A stretch of DNA of 7,022 bases, taken from positions 1 to 7,022 of the forward strand of contig JAVWQH010000056.1 of the NCBI GenBank assembly GCA_036635475.1, given 5' to 3'. The notes under the pieces are model-generated. The model did no database searches. It was given only the letters and a program-made list of their open reading frames with translations, and had not been told where the DNA came from. This DNA comes from JAHHUA01 sp036635475 (GTDB lineage: Bacteria; Bacillota; Clostridia; Oscillospirales; Ruminococcaceae). Positions 1-5,874 of this stretch are shown one piece after another (the stretch's first letter is position 1; every line of letters begins with the position of its first letter). A program made the position numbers and the translations under genes.

Positions 1-52
1 CTGTGACCCTCTGCTTGTAAGGCAGATGCTCTCCCAGCTGAGCTATGCTCCC
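1..52 (-). tRNA. tRNA-Val (anticodon UAC), 3' end cut by window edge
   Basis: Read on the minus strand from base 52, the sequence gives a 7-nt acceptor arm GGGAGCA, then TA, a D-arm stem GCTC/GAGC, and an anticodon stem TCTGC/GCAGA. The 7-nt anticodon loop is CTTACAA, with anticodon TAC. The variable loop GGGTC and the first four bases of the T stem follow before the window ends. TAC reads GUA and other valine codons, so this is tRNA-Val(UAC). About 24 nt, covering the rest of the T arm, the 3' acceptor strand and the discriminator base, lie outside the window. The arms that can be tested all pair, so I see no sign of a pseudogene. Confidence 0.93.
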
Positions 53-86
53 ACATAATCGCCTTTATCTCTCAGCGACAAGTGTT

Positions 87-115
87 ATTATACAATTAAA
101 TATAACAAAAGTCAA
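87..115 (-). promoter_or_regulatory. Promoter of the tRNA-Val gene
   Basis: On the minus strand a -35 box TTGACT (110-115, five of six consensus bases) is separated by exactly 17 bp from a perfect -10 box TATAAT (87-92). Transcription would start near base 80, giving a leader of about 28 nt before the mature tRNA 5' end at base 52. This near-consensus sigma-A type promoter fits a strongly expressed stable RNA. It lies in the gap just downstream of hslO, so the tRNA need not depend on readthrough from that gene. Confidence 0.85.
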
Positions 116-171
116 GAGCTTTTTCATCATTATTTTCGTATACAATCAATTATATTAATCTATATTGAAAA

Positions 172-1068
172 TTATTCATCTGTTTCATTATTTGACGATT
201 GCTTTGCAAGATTTCTTATTTGAGCAGCAGAAAAATGTTCTTTGCGATTGCAAAAATAGCATTCAACTTGTGTATCTTCTTGCTCCTCAGCCATTTTGAA
301 AAGTTCATCTTTTCCAACACTTATCAATGCTTTTTCAATTCTATCCCTTGAACAATCACATCTGTATTCAACAATATTTTCGTCCAAAAGCTGTGGCTGA
401 AAGCCGTCCATTATCATTTTAGTTACATCATCTGGAGTTTTACCATCGGCAATTAATGAAGAAATAGCTGGCATTTTGTCAACATTTAATTCCAACTTAT
501 CAATAGTTTCATCTGTTGCACCTGGCAAAAGCTGAACTAAGTATCCTCCGGCAGCCAATACTGTTAAATCAGTGTTAACAAGCACGCCTAAGGCACAAAC
601 TGTGGGTATTTGCTCACTTTTTGCATAGTAATACGTGAAATCCTCAGCAATTTCCCCTGATACAATAGGACTATGCCCTGTGTAAGGAGTTGTATCCCCC
701 ATTTCTTTCATTACCGTCAAAAATCCATCTTTGCCCACCGCACCCGATACATCTAATTTTCCATATTTATTAAGCGGTATTTCAACAATTGGGTTAGTAG
801 CATAACCTTTAGTGTTTCCTTTGCTATCTGAAACTGCTATTATGCTGCCTACTGGACCTTTTCCGTCTAATCTCGTTGTTACAGAGTCGTTTTCACCTTT
901 TAGCATATAACCCATTATTGAAGTTCCTGTTAAAAGTCTTCCCAATGCTGCTGTTACAGTTGCCGATGTTTTATGAATTTGTTCTGCCTTGTTAACCATA
1001 TCAGTTGTGTCAACTGCACAACAAATAATCCCGCCATCTTCCGAAATATATCTAACAATTCTACCCAT
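172..1068 (-). CDS. hslO: Hsp33 family redox-regulated molecular chaperone HslO
   Basis: Hsp33 is a cytoplasmic holdase chaperone. In the family, oxidation releases zinc from four C-terminal cysteines and the chaperone binds unfolding proteins. The signature is visible: a CxC pair (residues 237 and 239) and a CxxC pair (270 and 273), 30 residues apart, as expected for the zinc-binding redox switch. The N-terminal part matches the family, with GRIVRYISEDGGI at the start and GKGPVGSI and GYATNP in the core. Length, 298 aa, is normal. An upstream in-frame GTG (1078-1080) would add four residues, but it overlaps the only Shine-Dalgarno-like GGAG (1080-1083). I therefore chose the ATG at 1066-1068, 11 nt after GGAG. 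The gene follows the methyltransferase gene by 61 bp on the same strand and is probably in the same operon. No clear intrinsic terminator follows it. Confidence 0.96.
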   Translation of the reverse strand: MGRIVRYISEDGGIICCAVDTTDMVNKAEQIHKTSATVTAALGRLLTGTSIMGYMLKGENDSVTTRLDGKGPVGSIIAVSDSKGNTKGYATNPIVEIPLNKYGKLDVSGAVGKDGFLTVMKEMGDTTPYTGHSPIVSGEIAEDFTYYYAKSEQIPTVCALGVLVNTDLTVLAAGGYLVQLLPGATDETIDKLELNVDKMPAISSLIADGKTPDDVTKMIMDGFQPQLLDENIVEYRCDCSRDRIEKALISVGKDELFKMAEEQEDTQVECYFCNRKEHFSAAQIRNLAKQSSNNETDE

Positions 1069-1079
1069 TTTTTCATACA

Positions 1080-1083
1080 CTCC
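1080..1083 (-). promoter_or_regulatory. Shine-Dalgarno site that sets the hslO start
   Basis: GGAG on the minus strand lies 11 nt before the ATG at 1066-1068, a slightly long spacing. It overlaps the alternative GTG at 1078-1080, which therefore cannot use it. This supports the shorter Hsp33 reading. Confidence 0.6.
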
Positions 1084-1091
1084 ATATCAAA

Positions 1092-1122
1092 TATAGACTG
1101 ATGCCACAAGCAACAGTCTATA
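1092..1122 (-). other. Hairpin in the methyltransferase-hslO gap
   Basis: A perfect 9-bp inverted repeat (TATAGACTG / CAGTCTATA) encloses 13 nt. After one T-T mismatch it continues with TGC/GCA pairs, leaving a 5-nt loop. It lies between the methyltransferase stop (1130) and the hslO ribosome binding site, ending 8 nt before GGAG. No U-run follows in the minus-strand transcript, so a classic intrinsic terminator is unlikely. An RNA processing or stability element, or partial attenuation of hslO, is more plausible. The pairing is seen directly; the role is inference. Confidence 0.6.
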
Positions 1123-1129
1123 GGATTAA

Positions 1130-1879
1130 TTAATCTCGTTCTCGTCTTTTTGCCACAAAAATCAATCTTTGTGAATCTTCTCTTGGCGGATCAAAGCTGT
1201 CCTCATCATATATTTCAACAACATCAAACAAAGCATCATTAAGCCATTTTTCTAATTCTTCAACACTATAAGCACGTTCGTTTATACTTTCTTGACTACG
1301 ATAATATACCCCATCATCTTCTTCAAAAAAGTCAAGATTTATATCTATAATAGAACTATCTTTTTCATTTATAGAATTTTGCCAAACACAAAAAACCATA
1401 TCTGTATCATAAACAAAAGTATTATTCGCTAAAATATTTTGATGCTTATATATTGTATTAACGTCAAATATAAACAAGCCATTATCTGTTATAAATAAGC
1501 TTAACCTTTTAAAAGCATCAGCTACTGATTTTTTGCTGGTGATATGATTTATACTGTCTAATGCACATATTGCAACGTCCATTGTTCCATATAAATCAAG
1601 TTTTGTCATATCTTGACAAAGATATAGTATATTTTTATCTGTTTGAGAGCCTTTTCCCATAGCAATAGTCAACATTTCAGGAGAAATATCAACAGCAGTT
1701 ACATCGTATCCAAGCTTATCTAATTCAATTGATAATCCGCCTGTTCCACAAGCTAAATCCAGTACTAGCTCAGCTTTACCAAAATGCTTTTCTATAAGTT
1801 TTTTAAAATACAATGCTCTTTTTTCATAAGAAATGTTGCTAGTTAATTTATCATAAAATGTTGCAAATGAATTATACAT
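1130..1879 (-). CDS. Class I SAM-dependent methyltransferase, substrate unknown
   Basis: This 249-residue soluble protein has a Rossmann-type methyltransferase fold. Motif I is LVLDLACGTGGLS (residues 38-50), the GxG loop that holds S-adenosylmethionine. The acidic ribose-binding residue is D64 in VTAVDISPEML, and D90 in CQDMTKL is the likely adenine-contacting position. DVAICALDSINHI (101-113) corresponds to motif IV. The C-terminal half is rich in acidic and aromatic residues, has no recognised substrate motif, and probably forms the acceptor-specific cap. No cysteine nucleophile motif or NPPY motif is seen, so an rRNA m5C or N6-adenine role is not indicated. The start codon overlaps the stop of the upstream yerC-like gene in a TAATG junction, with AGGA 8 nt upstream, so translation is probably coupled. 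hslO follows 61 bp later. The methyltransferase assignment is firm; small molecule, protein and RNA substrates all remain possible. Confidence 0.9.
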   Translation of the reverse strand: MYNSFATFYDKLTSNISYEKRALYFKKLIEKHFGKAELVLDLACGTGGLSIELDKLGYDVTAVDISPEMLTIAMGKGSQTDKNILYLCQDMTKLDLYGTMDVAICALDSINHITSKKSVADAFKRLSLFITDNGLFIFDVNTIYKHQNILANNTFVYDTDMVFCVWQNSINEKDSSIIDINLDFFEEDDGVYYRSQESINERAYSVEELEKWLNDALFDVVEIYDEDSFDPPREDSQRLIFVAKRRERD

Positions 1880-2169
1880 TAGTCCAATCCTATCCTATCA
1901 AAAACAATTTTATATCCTTCTGCTCCATAATTTAATGAGCGATTAACTCGACTGATGGTTGCAGTACTTGCTCCGGTTTGTGCAACAATATCGCTGTATA
2001 CGCATTGCCTAGATAACATCTTTGCTACTTGATATCTTTGACTAAGTGCTTTAAGCTCTGGAACTGTGCATAAATCCGATAAAAAACGTTCACATTCTTC
2101 CGCATTTTCCAAAGATAAAATAGCCTTGTACATATCCTGCATTTCTGTTCCTTTTAGTTTTGCAATCAT
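1879..2169 (-). CDS. yerC: YerC/YecD family TrpR-related DNA-binding protein
   Basis: This small protein (96 aa from the chosen start) belongs to the TrpR-like superfamily, related to YerC of Bacillus. It is almost all helical. The segment LCTVPELKALSQRYQVAKML (residues 33-52) matches the helices that precede the helix-turn-helix in this family. The helix-turn-helix itself follows at about 55-79, with YSDIVAQTGASTATISRVNRSL. It is probably a transcription regulator; its ligand and targets cannot be read from the sequence, and a tryptophan response should not be assumed from the name. The frame is open upstream to an ATG at 2206-2208. The ATG at 2167-2169 is preferred because GGAGGG precedes it by 5 nt and because the longer start would lie at the proposed promoter's -10 box. 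It is first in the unit with the methyltransferase and hslO, overlapping the former by one base. Confidence 0.9.
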   Translation of the reverse strand: MIAKLKGTEMQDMYKAILSLENAEECERFLSDLCTVPELKALSQRYQVAKMLSRQCVYSDIVAQTGASTATISRVNRSLNYGAEGYKIVFDRIGLD

Positions 2170-2174
2170 ATTAT

Positions 2175-2180
2175 CCCTCC
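2175..2180 (-). promoter_or_regulatory. Strong ribosome binding site that sets the yerC start
   Basis: GGAGGG on the minus strand stands 5 nt before the ATG at 2167-2169. It is a near-perfect Shine-Dalgarno match and the reason for rejecting the 13-residue longer reading that begins at 2208. Confidence 0.85.
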
Positions 2181-2198
2181 GACATTCATTTGGTATTA

Positions 2199-2227
2199 AT
2201 TTTAACATACTAAATTGTAAAAGTAAA
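2199..2227 (-). promoter_or_regulatory. Promoter of the yerC-methyltransferase-hslO unit
   Basis: On the minus strand, -35 TTTACT (2222-2227, four of six) and -10 TAAAAT (2199-2204, five of six) are separated by 17 bp. The start point would be near 2192, leaving a leader of about 23 nt that holds the GGAGGG site. No other good promoter is seen in the gaps before the methyltransferase or hslO genes, which suggests that the three genes share this one. Confidence 0.65.
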
Positions 2228-2315
2228 CATAAACTATGTGAATTATTAAAGATTTATTATCAAACATATCTTATTATGAAAATTTACTCAAGTTAGTTGC
2301 TCCCATTTAACACTT

Positions 2316-2360
2316 ATTGCATATTGATATGTTCTAAATTTAATATTGGTAATATGCAAT
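2316..2360 (-). other. 10-bp inverted repeat downstream of engB
   Basis: ATTGCATATT (2316-2325) and AATATGCAAT (2351-2360) are perfect complements around a 25-nt AT-rich loop. In the engB transcript this would form a long-looped stem soon after the stop codon. No run of U follows, so it is not a standard intrinsic terminator. It may mark the 3' end of the lon-engB transcript by stabilising or processing the RNA. Confidence 0.5.
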
Positions 2361-2386
2361 CCTGTTTATTCTTCATCAACAGGATT
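2358..2386 (-). other. 9-bp inverted repeat spanning the engB stop codon
   Basis: In the minus-strand transcript, AATCCTGTT (2378-2386) pairs perfectly with AACAGGATT (2358-2366) around an 11-nt loop. The stop codon TAA (2366-2368) is at the edge of the loop, so the left arm encodes the last residues of EngB. The right arm shares three bases (2358-2360) with the next inverted repeat, so both stems cannot form completely at once. Ribosomes reaching the stop codon would open this stem. Confidence 0.55.
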
Positions 2387-3013
2387 TTCGTCCTCTTGAA
2401 CATCATCTGCAGTTTCCTCTGCTTGAATTTCTTGACTTGCAATTTCTTCAATTATTTCCTTTACCTTATCAACTCCATATCCCGTTTGAGATGAAAATGG
2501 AACCATTGTAATCTCATCACCATATGGAATTTCAGTTTTAAGAGCTTCCAGTCTTTCCTCTTGTTCTCTTTTGGAAAGCTTGTCTTGCTTTGTTAAAACA
2601 ATAACAAATGGTATCTCGTTATCAACTAAATAATTAATCATATGGATATCATCTTCCGTTGGAGCGTGTCGCATATCTACAAGCTGAAAAACAAGCATAA
2701 GGTATCTATCATCATTAAAATATCCTTCTATTAATTCAGCCCATCTTTGTTTTTCTGTCTTCGCAACTTTTGCATAACCATACCCCGGCAAATCTACAAA
2801 TCTTACATTTTCAAGTGTGAAAAAGTTTATTGTTATTGTTTTTCCGGGCATAGAACTAACTCTTGCCAATTGTTTTCTGTTGAAAACCTTATTTATCATG
2901 GAAGATTTTCCAACATTACTTCTTCCGGCAAAAGCTATCTCTATTGTATCTGATTTTGGTATTTGTTCAAATTTTCCGAAGGAGGTTTCGAATTTGATAT
3001 TATTAAAATTCAT
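2366..3013 (-). CDS. engB: Ribosome biogenesis GTP-binding protein EngB (YsxC/YihA)
   Basis: EngB is a small Era/TrmE-class GTPase, needed in Bacillus and relatives for late assembly of the 50S ribosomal subunit. All G motifs are visible: G1 GRSNVGKSS (30-38), the G2 threonine in PGKT (T59), G3 DLPGYG (74-79), G4 TKQDK (141-145) and G5 SSQTGYG (174-180). The family segment DMRHAPTEDD (113-122) is also present. The protein has 215 aa, somewhat longer than the usual 195-200. The excess is a strongly acidic tail from about residue 194, where half the residues are Asp or Glu; it is probably disordered. The ATG at 3011-3013 is preceded by GAGGAG at a normal distance. The gene starts 26 bp after the lon stop codon and is almost certainly co-transcribed with lon, the order known from Bacillus lonA-ysxC. 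Confidence 0.96.
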   Translation of the reverse strand: MNFNNIKFETSFGKFEQIPKSDTIEIAFAGRSNVGKSSMINKVFNRKQLARVSSMPGKTITINFFTLENVRFVDLPGYGYAKVAKTEKQRWAELIEGYFNDDRYLMLVFQLVDMRHAPTEDDIHMINYLVDNEIPFVIVLTKQDKLSKREQEERLEALKTEIPYGDEITMVPFSSQTGYGVDKVKEIIEEIASQEIQAEETADDVQEDENPVDEE

Positions 3014-3039
3014 TAGTTTCTCCTCACTTATTATGTTAG

Positions 3040-5484
3040 TTATTCATTTATCACAGTATAAGTTAGTTCACTTTCGCTGATTTTCTCTGGCATAATCAGT
3101 GCATTTTTCAAAACAGTTTCAATGTGATTAGCTGTAATAAATTTAACTTCTTTGCGTATTATTTCGTCTATTTCTTCTATATCTGATTTATTATCCTCTG
3201 GAATAATGATTGTTTTTATGCCTGCTCGGTGTGCTGCCATTGCCTTTTCTTTCAATCCACCAATTGCCATAACTCTTCCTCTGAGAGTTATCTCCCCTGT
3301 CATTGCCACATCATGTTTAACCGGAATATTGCCTAATGCCGAAATTAGAGCTGTACACATACTAACTCCCGCAGATGGTCCGTCTTTTGGCACAGCACCC
3401 TCGGGAACATGAAGATGAATATCTTTATTTTTATAAAAATCTCCATCAATATTGTATTTTGAGCAGCAGCTTCTAATGTAGCTTACAGCAGTTCTTGCTG
3501 ATTCTTTCATTACATCTCCCAGCTGACCTGTAAGTTCAATTTTTCCTGTACCTTCAAGGATTGCAACTTCAATTTGAAGCATTTCTCCTCCCACTGAAGT
3601 CCAAGCCAGTCCATTAACCAGTCCAATTTCATCTTCAGCACCAATTAGTTCAGGCTTAAATCTACGGCTACCTAAATATTTCTGTACAACTTCAGCATTC
3701 ACAAGAACACGTTTTTCTTCACCACTGACTATATCCCTTGCAACTTTTCTTGAGATAGATGCAATTTCTCTTTCAAGGCTACGCACACCGGATTCTCTGG
3801 TGTAATAGTCTATCAGTTCAAGAATTGCCTCATCAGAAAATTTGATTTGTGTTAATTTTAATCCTACTTTTTTGATTTGTTTATTTACAAGATAATTTTT
3901 CGCAATATTGAATTTTTCATCTCTAGTATAGCTTGTAAGTTCAATTATTTCCATTCTATCACGAAGTGGTGCAGGTATTGCTGATAAATCATTTGCTGTA
4001 GCTAAAAACAATGTTTTTGATAAGTCAAACGGGATTTCAATATAATGGTCTACAAACGCATTATTTTGTTCACTATCCAAAACTTCAAGCAAAGCTGACG
4101 ATGGGTCACCTTTAAAGTCATTACCTAATTTGTCGATTTCATCAAGCAAAATTAGTGCATTATTACTTTTAGCTTGTTTTAGTGCTGTAATTATTCTTCC
4201 GGGCATAGCACCAATATAAGTTTTTCTATGTCCTCTAATATCTGCCTCATCGTGCAATCCACCTAATGACATTCTTGCATATTTTCTTCCCAAAGTTTTT
4301 GCTACTGACTTAGCAATTGAAGTTTTTCCTATTCCCGGAGGTCCAACTAAACAAATAATTTGCCCGCTAATATCAGAAGATAATTTTCTGACAGCAAGAA
4401 GTTCCAGAATTCTATTTTTAACTTTTTGCATACCATAATGTTCTTTATCCAGAATTTCTTTTGCTTTTTTTATATCAATTTTATCAGTTGTAGATTTATT
4501 CCATGGCAAACTCAAGCAAGTGTCTAAATAATTTCTGATTACTGCACCTTCGCTGGAATTGGACGATATTCTCATCATTCTTTTGGCTTCATTAATAAGT
4601 TTTTCTTCATTATCCGCACTAAGATGAAGTTTATATATTTGATCCATATATTTATAGCCTTCATCTGTTGGGTCATCGCCCTCGTTAAGTTCTGTAGTTA
4701 TAGCTTTTAGTTGTTCTCTTAGATAGTATTCTCTTTGATTTTTGTCTACTTGGTCTTTAACTTTATCATAAATATCTTTTTCTAATGATAGTATATCATT
4801 TTCTCTGTCTAAAACCGCAGCTAAACATTCAAGCCTTTTAATTGGACAGGATTCAGCCAATATTTTTTGTTTATCTTCAATTTGTATTGGCATATTTCCG
4901 GCAACATATTCAGCAATATTTATATAATCGTCATCAAAAATAATATTTCCAACTAAGTCATTTGGCATTCGTGGCGAAAGTTCGCAATATTCCTCAAACA
5001 AATCTTTAACTGTACGCAACAAGGCACTGCATTTCAATTCTTGTGATTTGCGTATTCCTTTAAGTGGGCTTTCACTTACAACAGCTTTAAAGAAAGGCTT
5101 TGTTTCAACAAATTCTTCTATAACACCACGATACATTCCTTCTACAATAACTCGAAGTGTCTCGCCTTTAGCTTTAACAATTTGTTTTATTTCAGCAACA
5201 ACGCCAATTCTATACAAATCATTATCTGTTGGTTCATCAATTTTCAAATCTTTTTGTGTAACAAGCATTATTAAACGATTATCTTTCATTGCAGCATTTA
5301 ATGCTAAAATTGATTTATCTCTTCCAACATCAAAATGCAAAACCATTTTAGGGAACATTACTAAACCTCTCATAGCGATAAGAGGCATTGATATTTTTAT
5401 ACTGTCAATCAGTGTTTTATTTTCTTCTAATTGTTCATTATCAACTTTAATGTCTACAGAATTATTAATTATATTTGTATCCAT
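3040..5484 (-). CDS. lon: Endopeptidase La, ATP-dependent protease Lon (LonA type)
   Basis: Lon is a cytoplasmic hexameric protease that unfolds and degrades damaged proteins and selected regulators using ATP. The 814-residue protein is full length for LonA. The N-terminal substrate-binding domain occupies about 31-225 (starting ISMPLIAMRGLVMFPKMV), and the helical/coiled-coil region 225-330 includes REYYLREQLKAI. The AAA+ module shows Walker A GPPGIGKTS (381-389), Walker B ILLDEID (445-451), sensor 1 in ATAND (N498) and the arginines of PLRDR (506-510). The S16 protease domain has catalytic Ser704 in KDGPSAGVSM and Lys747 in GGLKEKAMAAHRAG, 43 residues apart as in E. coli (679 and 722). The start ATG has AGGAG 7 nt upstream. 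There is no LonB-type membrane segment. engB follows closely. No CIRCE or CtsR-type heat-shock operator was found before it. All active-site residues are intact. Confidence 0.98.
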   Translation of the reverse strand: MDTNIINNSVDIKVDNEQLEENKTLIDSIKISMPLIAMRGLVMFPKMVLHFDVGRDKSILALNAAMKDNRLIMLVTQKDLKIDEPTDNDLYRIGVVAEIKQIVKAKGETLRVIVEGMYRGVIEEFVETKPFFKAVVSESPLKGIRKSQELKCSALLRTVKDLFEEYCELSPRMPNDLVGNIIFDDDYINIAEYVAGNMPIQIEDKQKILAESCPIKRLECLAAVLDRENDILSLEKDIYDKVKDQVDKNQREYYLREQLKAITTELNEGDDPTDEGYKYMDQIYKLHLSADNEEKLINEAKRMMRISSNSSEGAVIRNYLDTCLSLPWNKSTTDKIDIKKAKEILDKEHYGMQKVKNRILELLAVRKLSSDISGQIICLVGPPGIGKTSIAKSVAKTLGRKYARMSLGGLHDEADIRGHRKTYIGAMPGRIITALKQAKSNNALILLDEIDKLGNDFKGDPSSALLEVLDSEQNNAFVDHYIEIPFDLSKTLFLATANDLSAIPAPLRDRMEIIELTSYTRDEKFNIAKNYLVNKQIKKVGLKLTQIKFSDEAILELIDYYTRESGVRSLEREIASISRKVARDIVSGEEKRVLVNAEVVQKYLGSRRFKPELIGAEDEIGLVNGLAWTSVGGEMLQIEVAILEGTGKIELTGQLGDVMKESARTAVSYIRSCCSKYNIDGDFYKNKDIHLHVPEGAVPKDGPSAGVSMCTALISALGNIPVKHDVAMTGEITLRGRVMAIGGLKEKAMAAHRAGIKTIIIPEDNKSDIEEIDEIIRKEVKFITANHIETVLKNALIMPEKISESELTYTVINE

Positions 5485-5539
5485 ATAAAATCTCCTATAA
5501 ATCTATATATTAATTTATGTTACAACTTTTCATCTTTAG

Positions 5540-5568
5540 ATTATACATAATAATTATAATTAAATCAA
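5540..5568 (-). promoter_or_regulatory. Promoter of lon-engB
   Basis: On the minus strand, -35 TTGATT (5563-5568, four of six) and a perfect -10 TATAAT (5540-5545) are spaced by 17 bp. Transcription would start near 5533, giving a leader of about 49 nt that ends with the AGGAG site of lon. This looks like an ordinary housekeeping promoter. An AT-rich palindrome, GTTTATAAAC, lies at 5618-5627, about 50 bp further upstream, but its relevance is unknown. Confidence 0.75.
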
Positions 5569-5707
5569 CCTGTATATTTATCTATTTATTCATAAACTTG
5601 TTAATAATTTAAGTTTTGTTTATAAACTACGGTTTTAAATCCAATTTTATATTTTAATCATTTATTTATTATATTTAAAATTATAGATTTAATAAATCTT
5701 CATAATA

Positions 5708-5716
5708 TGTTATAAT
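5708..5716 (+). promoter_or_regulatory. Candidate extended -10 promoter on the plus strand
   Basis: TG-T-TATAAT (5708-5716) is an extended -10 match with only a weak -35, TTTAAT, at 5688-5693. If used, it would give rlmD a second, longer leader of about 150 nt carrying the second and third stems of the structured block. Confidence 0.25.
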
Positions 5717-5801
5717 AACAGTAAGTGGCTATTATAACGGCTCACAACGAGGTTATGTATGCCGTCCCCTCCCCGCTAAATTGTCAATCGTAAATATAGC
5801 G
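5709..5801. other. Structured intergenic block with three inverted repeats; possible small RNA
   Basis: Three stems follow one another. The first is a perfect 9-bp repeat, 5709-5717 with 5730-5738, around 12 nt. The second is ACGGC (5737-5741) with GCCGT (5761-5765), enclosing a further 6-bp stem. The third is CGCTA (5774-5778) with TAGCG (5797-5801), extended by three A-T pairs after a mismatch. The inner part of the second stem, CATAAC-CTC-GTTGTG on the minus strand, needs one G-U pair there but has an A-C mismatch on the plus strand, so a minus-strand RNA folds better. Two C4 runs (5766-5769, 5771-5774) separate stems two and three. Base composition is clearly unlike the flanks. It matches no RNA family I can recognise. 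It could be a small RNA, a leader element or a remnant of a small repeat element. Confidence 0.4.
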
Positions 5802-5802
5802 A

Positions 5803-5811
5803 ATTATACCA
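5803..5811 (-). promoter_or_regulatory. Candidate extended -10 promoter facing the structured block
   Basis: On the minus strand TG-G-TATAAT (TG at 5810-5811, TATAAT at 5803-5808) is a full extended -10 element. No good -35 box is found at the right distance. A transcript would begin near 5796 and run through the structured block toward lon. Confidence 0.35.
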
Positions 5812-5828
5812 TGAGAGCAAAATTTTTA

Positions 5829-5837
5829 TGATATAAT
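5829..5837 (+). promoter_or_regulatory. Extended -10 promoter of rlmD
   Basis: TG-A-TATAAT (5829-5837) is a perfect extended -10 element without a recognisable -35 box. The predicted start near 5844 gives a leader of about 30 nt holding GAGG at 5866-5869, 5 nt before the rlmD ATG. Confidence 0.55.
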
Positions 5838-5874
5838 ATGTTATCAAATATAAATAAATTATTATGAGGTAATT

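Larger units (their letters stand above)
5702..5844. repeat. 12-bp direct repeat bracketing the structured block
   Basis: ATAATATGTTAT occurs perfectly at 5702-5713 and again at 5833-5844, 131 bp apart. The copies lie on the two sides of the G/C-richer structured block. They could be the target duplication of an inserted element. In sequence this AT-rich, however, a 12-bp match can arise by chance, and no terminal inverted repeats are seen just inside the copies. Confidence 0.35.
5485..5874. other. Divergent intergenic region between lon and rlmD
   Basis: This 390-bp gap has no convincing coding sequence. From the lon side it holds the lon leader and promoter (to 5568), then a very AT-rich stretch with short palindromes (5569-5700). 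The G/C-richer structured block at about 5709-5801 follows, and then the rlmD promoter and ribosome binding site (5829-5870). The one longer reading frame here, minus strand 5776-5985, is antisense to the start of rlmD, has no ribosome binding site of note and looks like a chance frame. Confidence 0.8.

Noticed and set aside
121..171. Weak inverted repeats after hslO as a terminator
   Set aside because: Only 5-6 bp AT-rich stems with long loops are seen, and no U-run follows in the transcript.
5048..5488. 146-residue plus-strand reading frame opposite the start of lon
   Set aside because: It is exactly antisense to the Lon N-terminal domain, which is clearly coding; no ribosome binding site or recognisable domain is present.
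5618..5627. Palindrome GTTTATAAAC upstream of the lon promoter
   Set aside because: Ten-base AT-rich palindromes are expected by chance in such a region; it is far from the -35 box and resembles no stress operator known to me.
5485..5640. Possible CIRCE or CtsR heat-shock operators before lon
   Set aside because: Neither the TTAGCACTC/GAGTGCTAA repeat nor tandem GGTCAAA-type boxes can be found there.
5685..5699. Small stem AGATTT/AAATCT followed on the minus strand by a U-rich stretch, as terminator of a candidate small RNA
   Set aside because: The stem has one G-C pair and a 3-nt loop, too weak to call a terminator in this AT-rich context.
5782..5787. Perfect TTGACA on the minus strand
   Set aside because: The bases 16-18 bp downstream are G/C-rich and do not resemble a -10 box, so it is probably a chance match inside the structured block.
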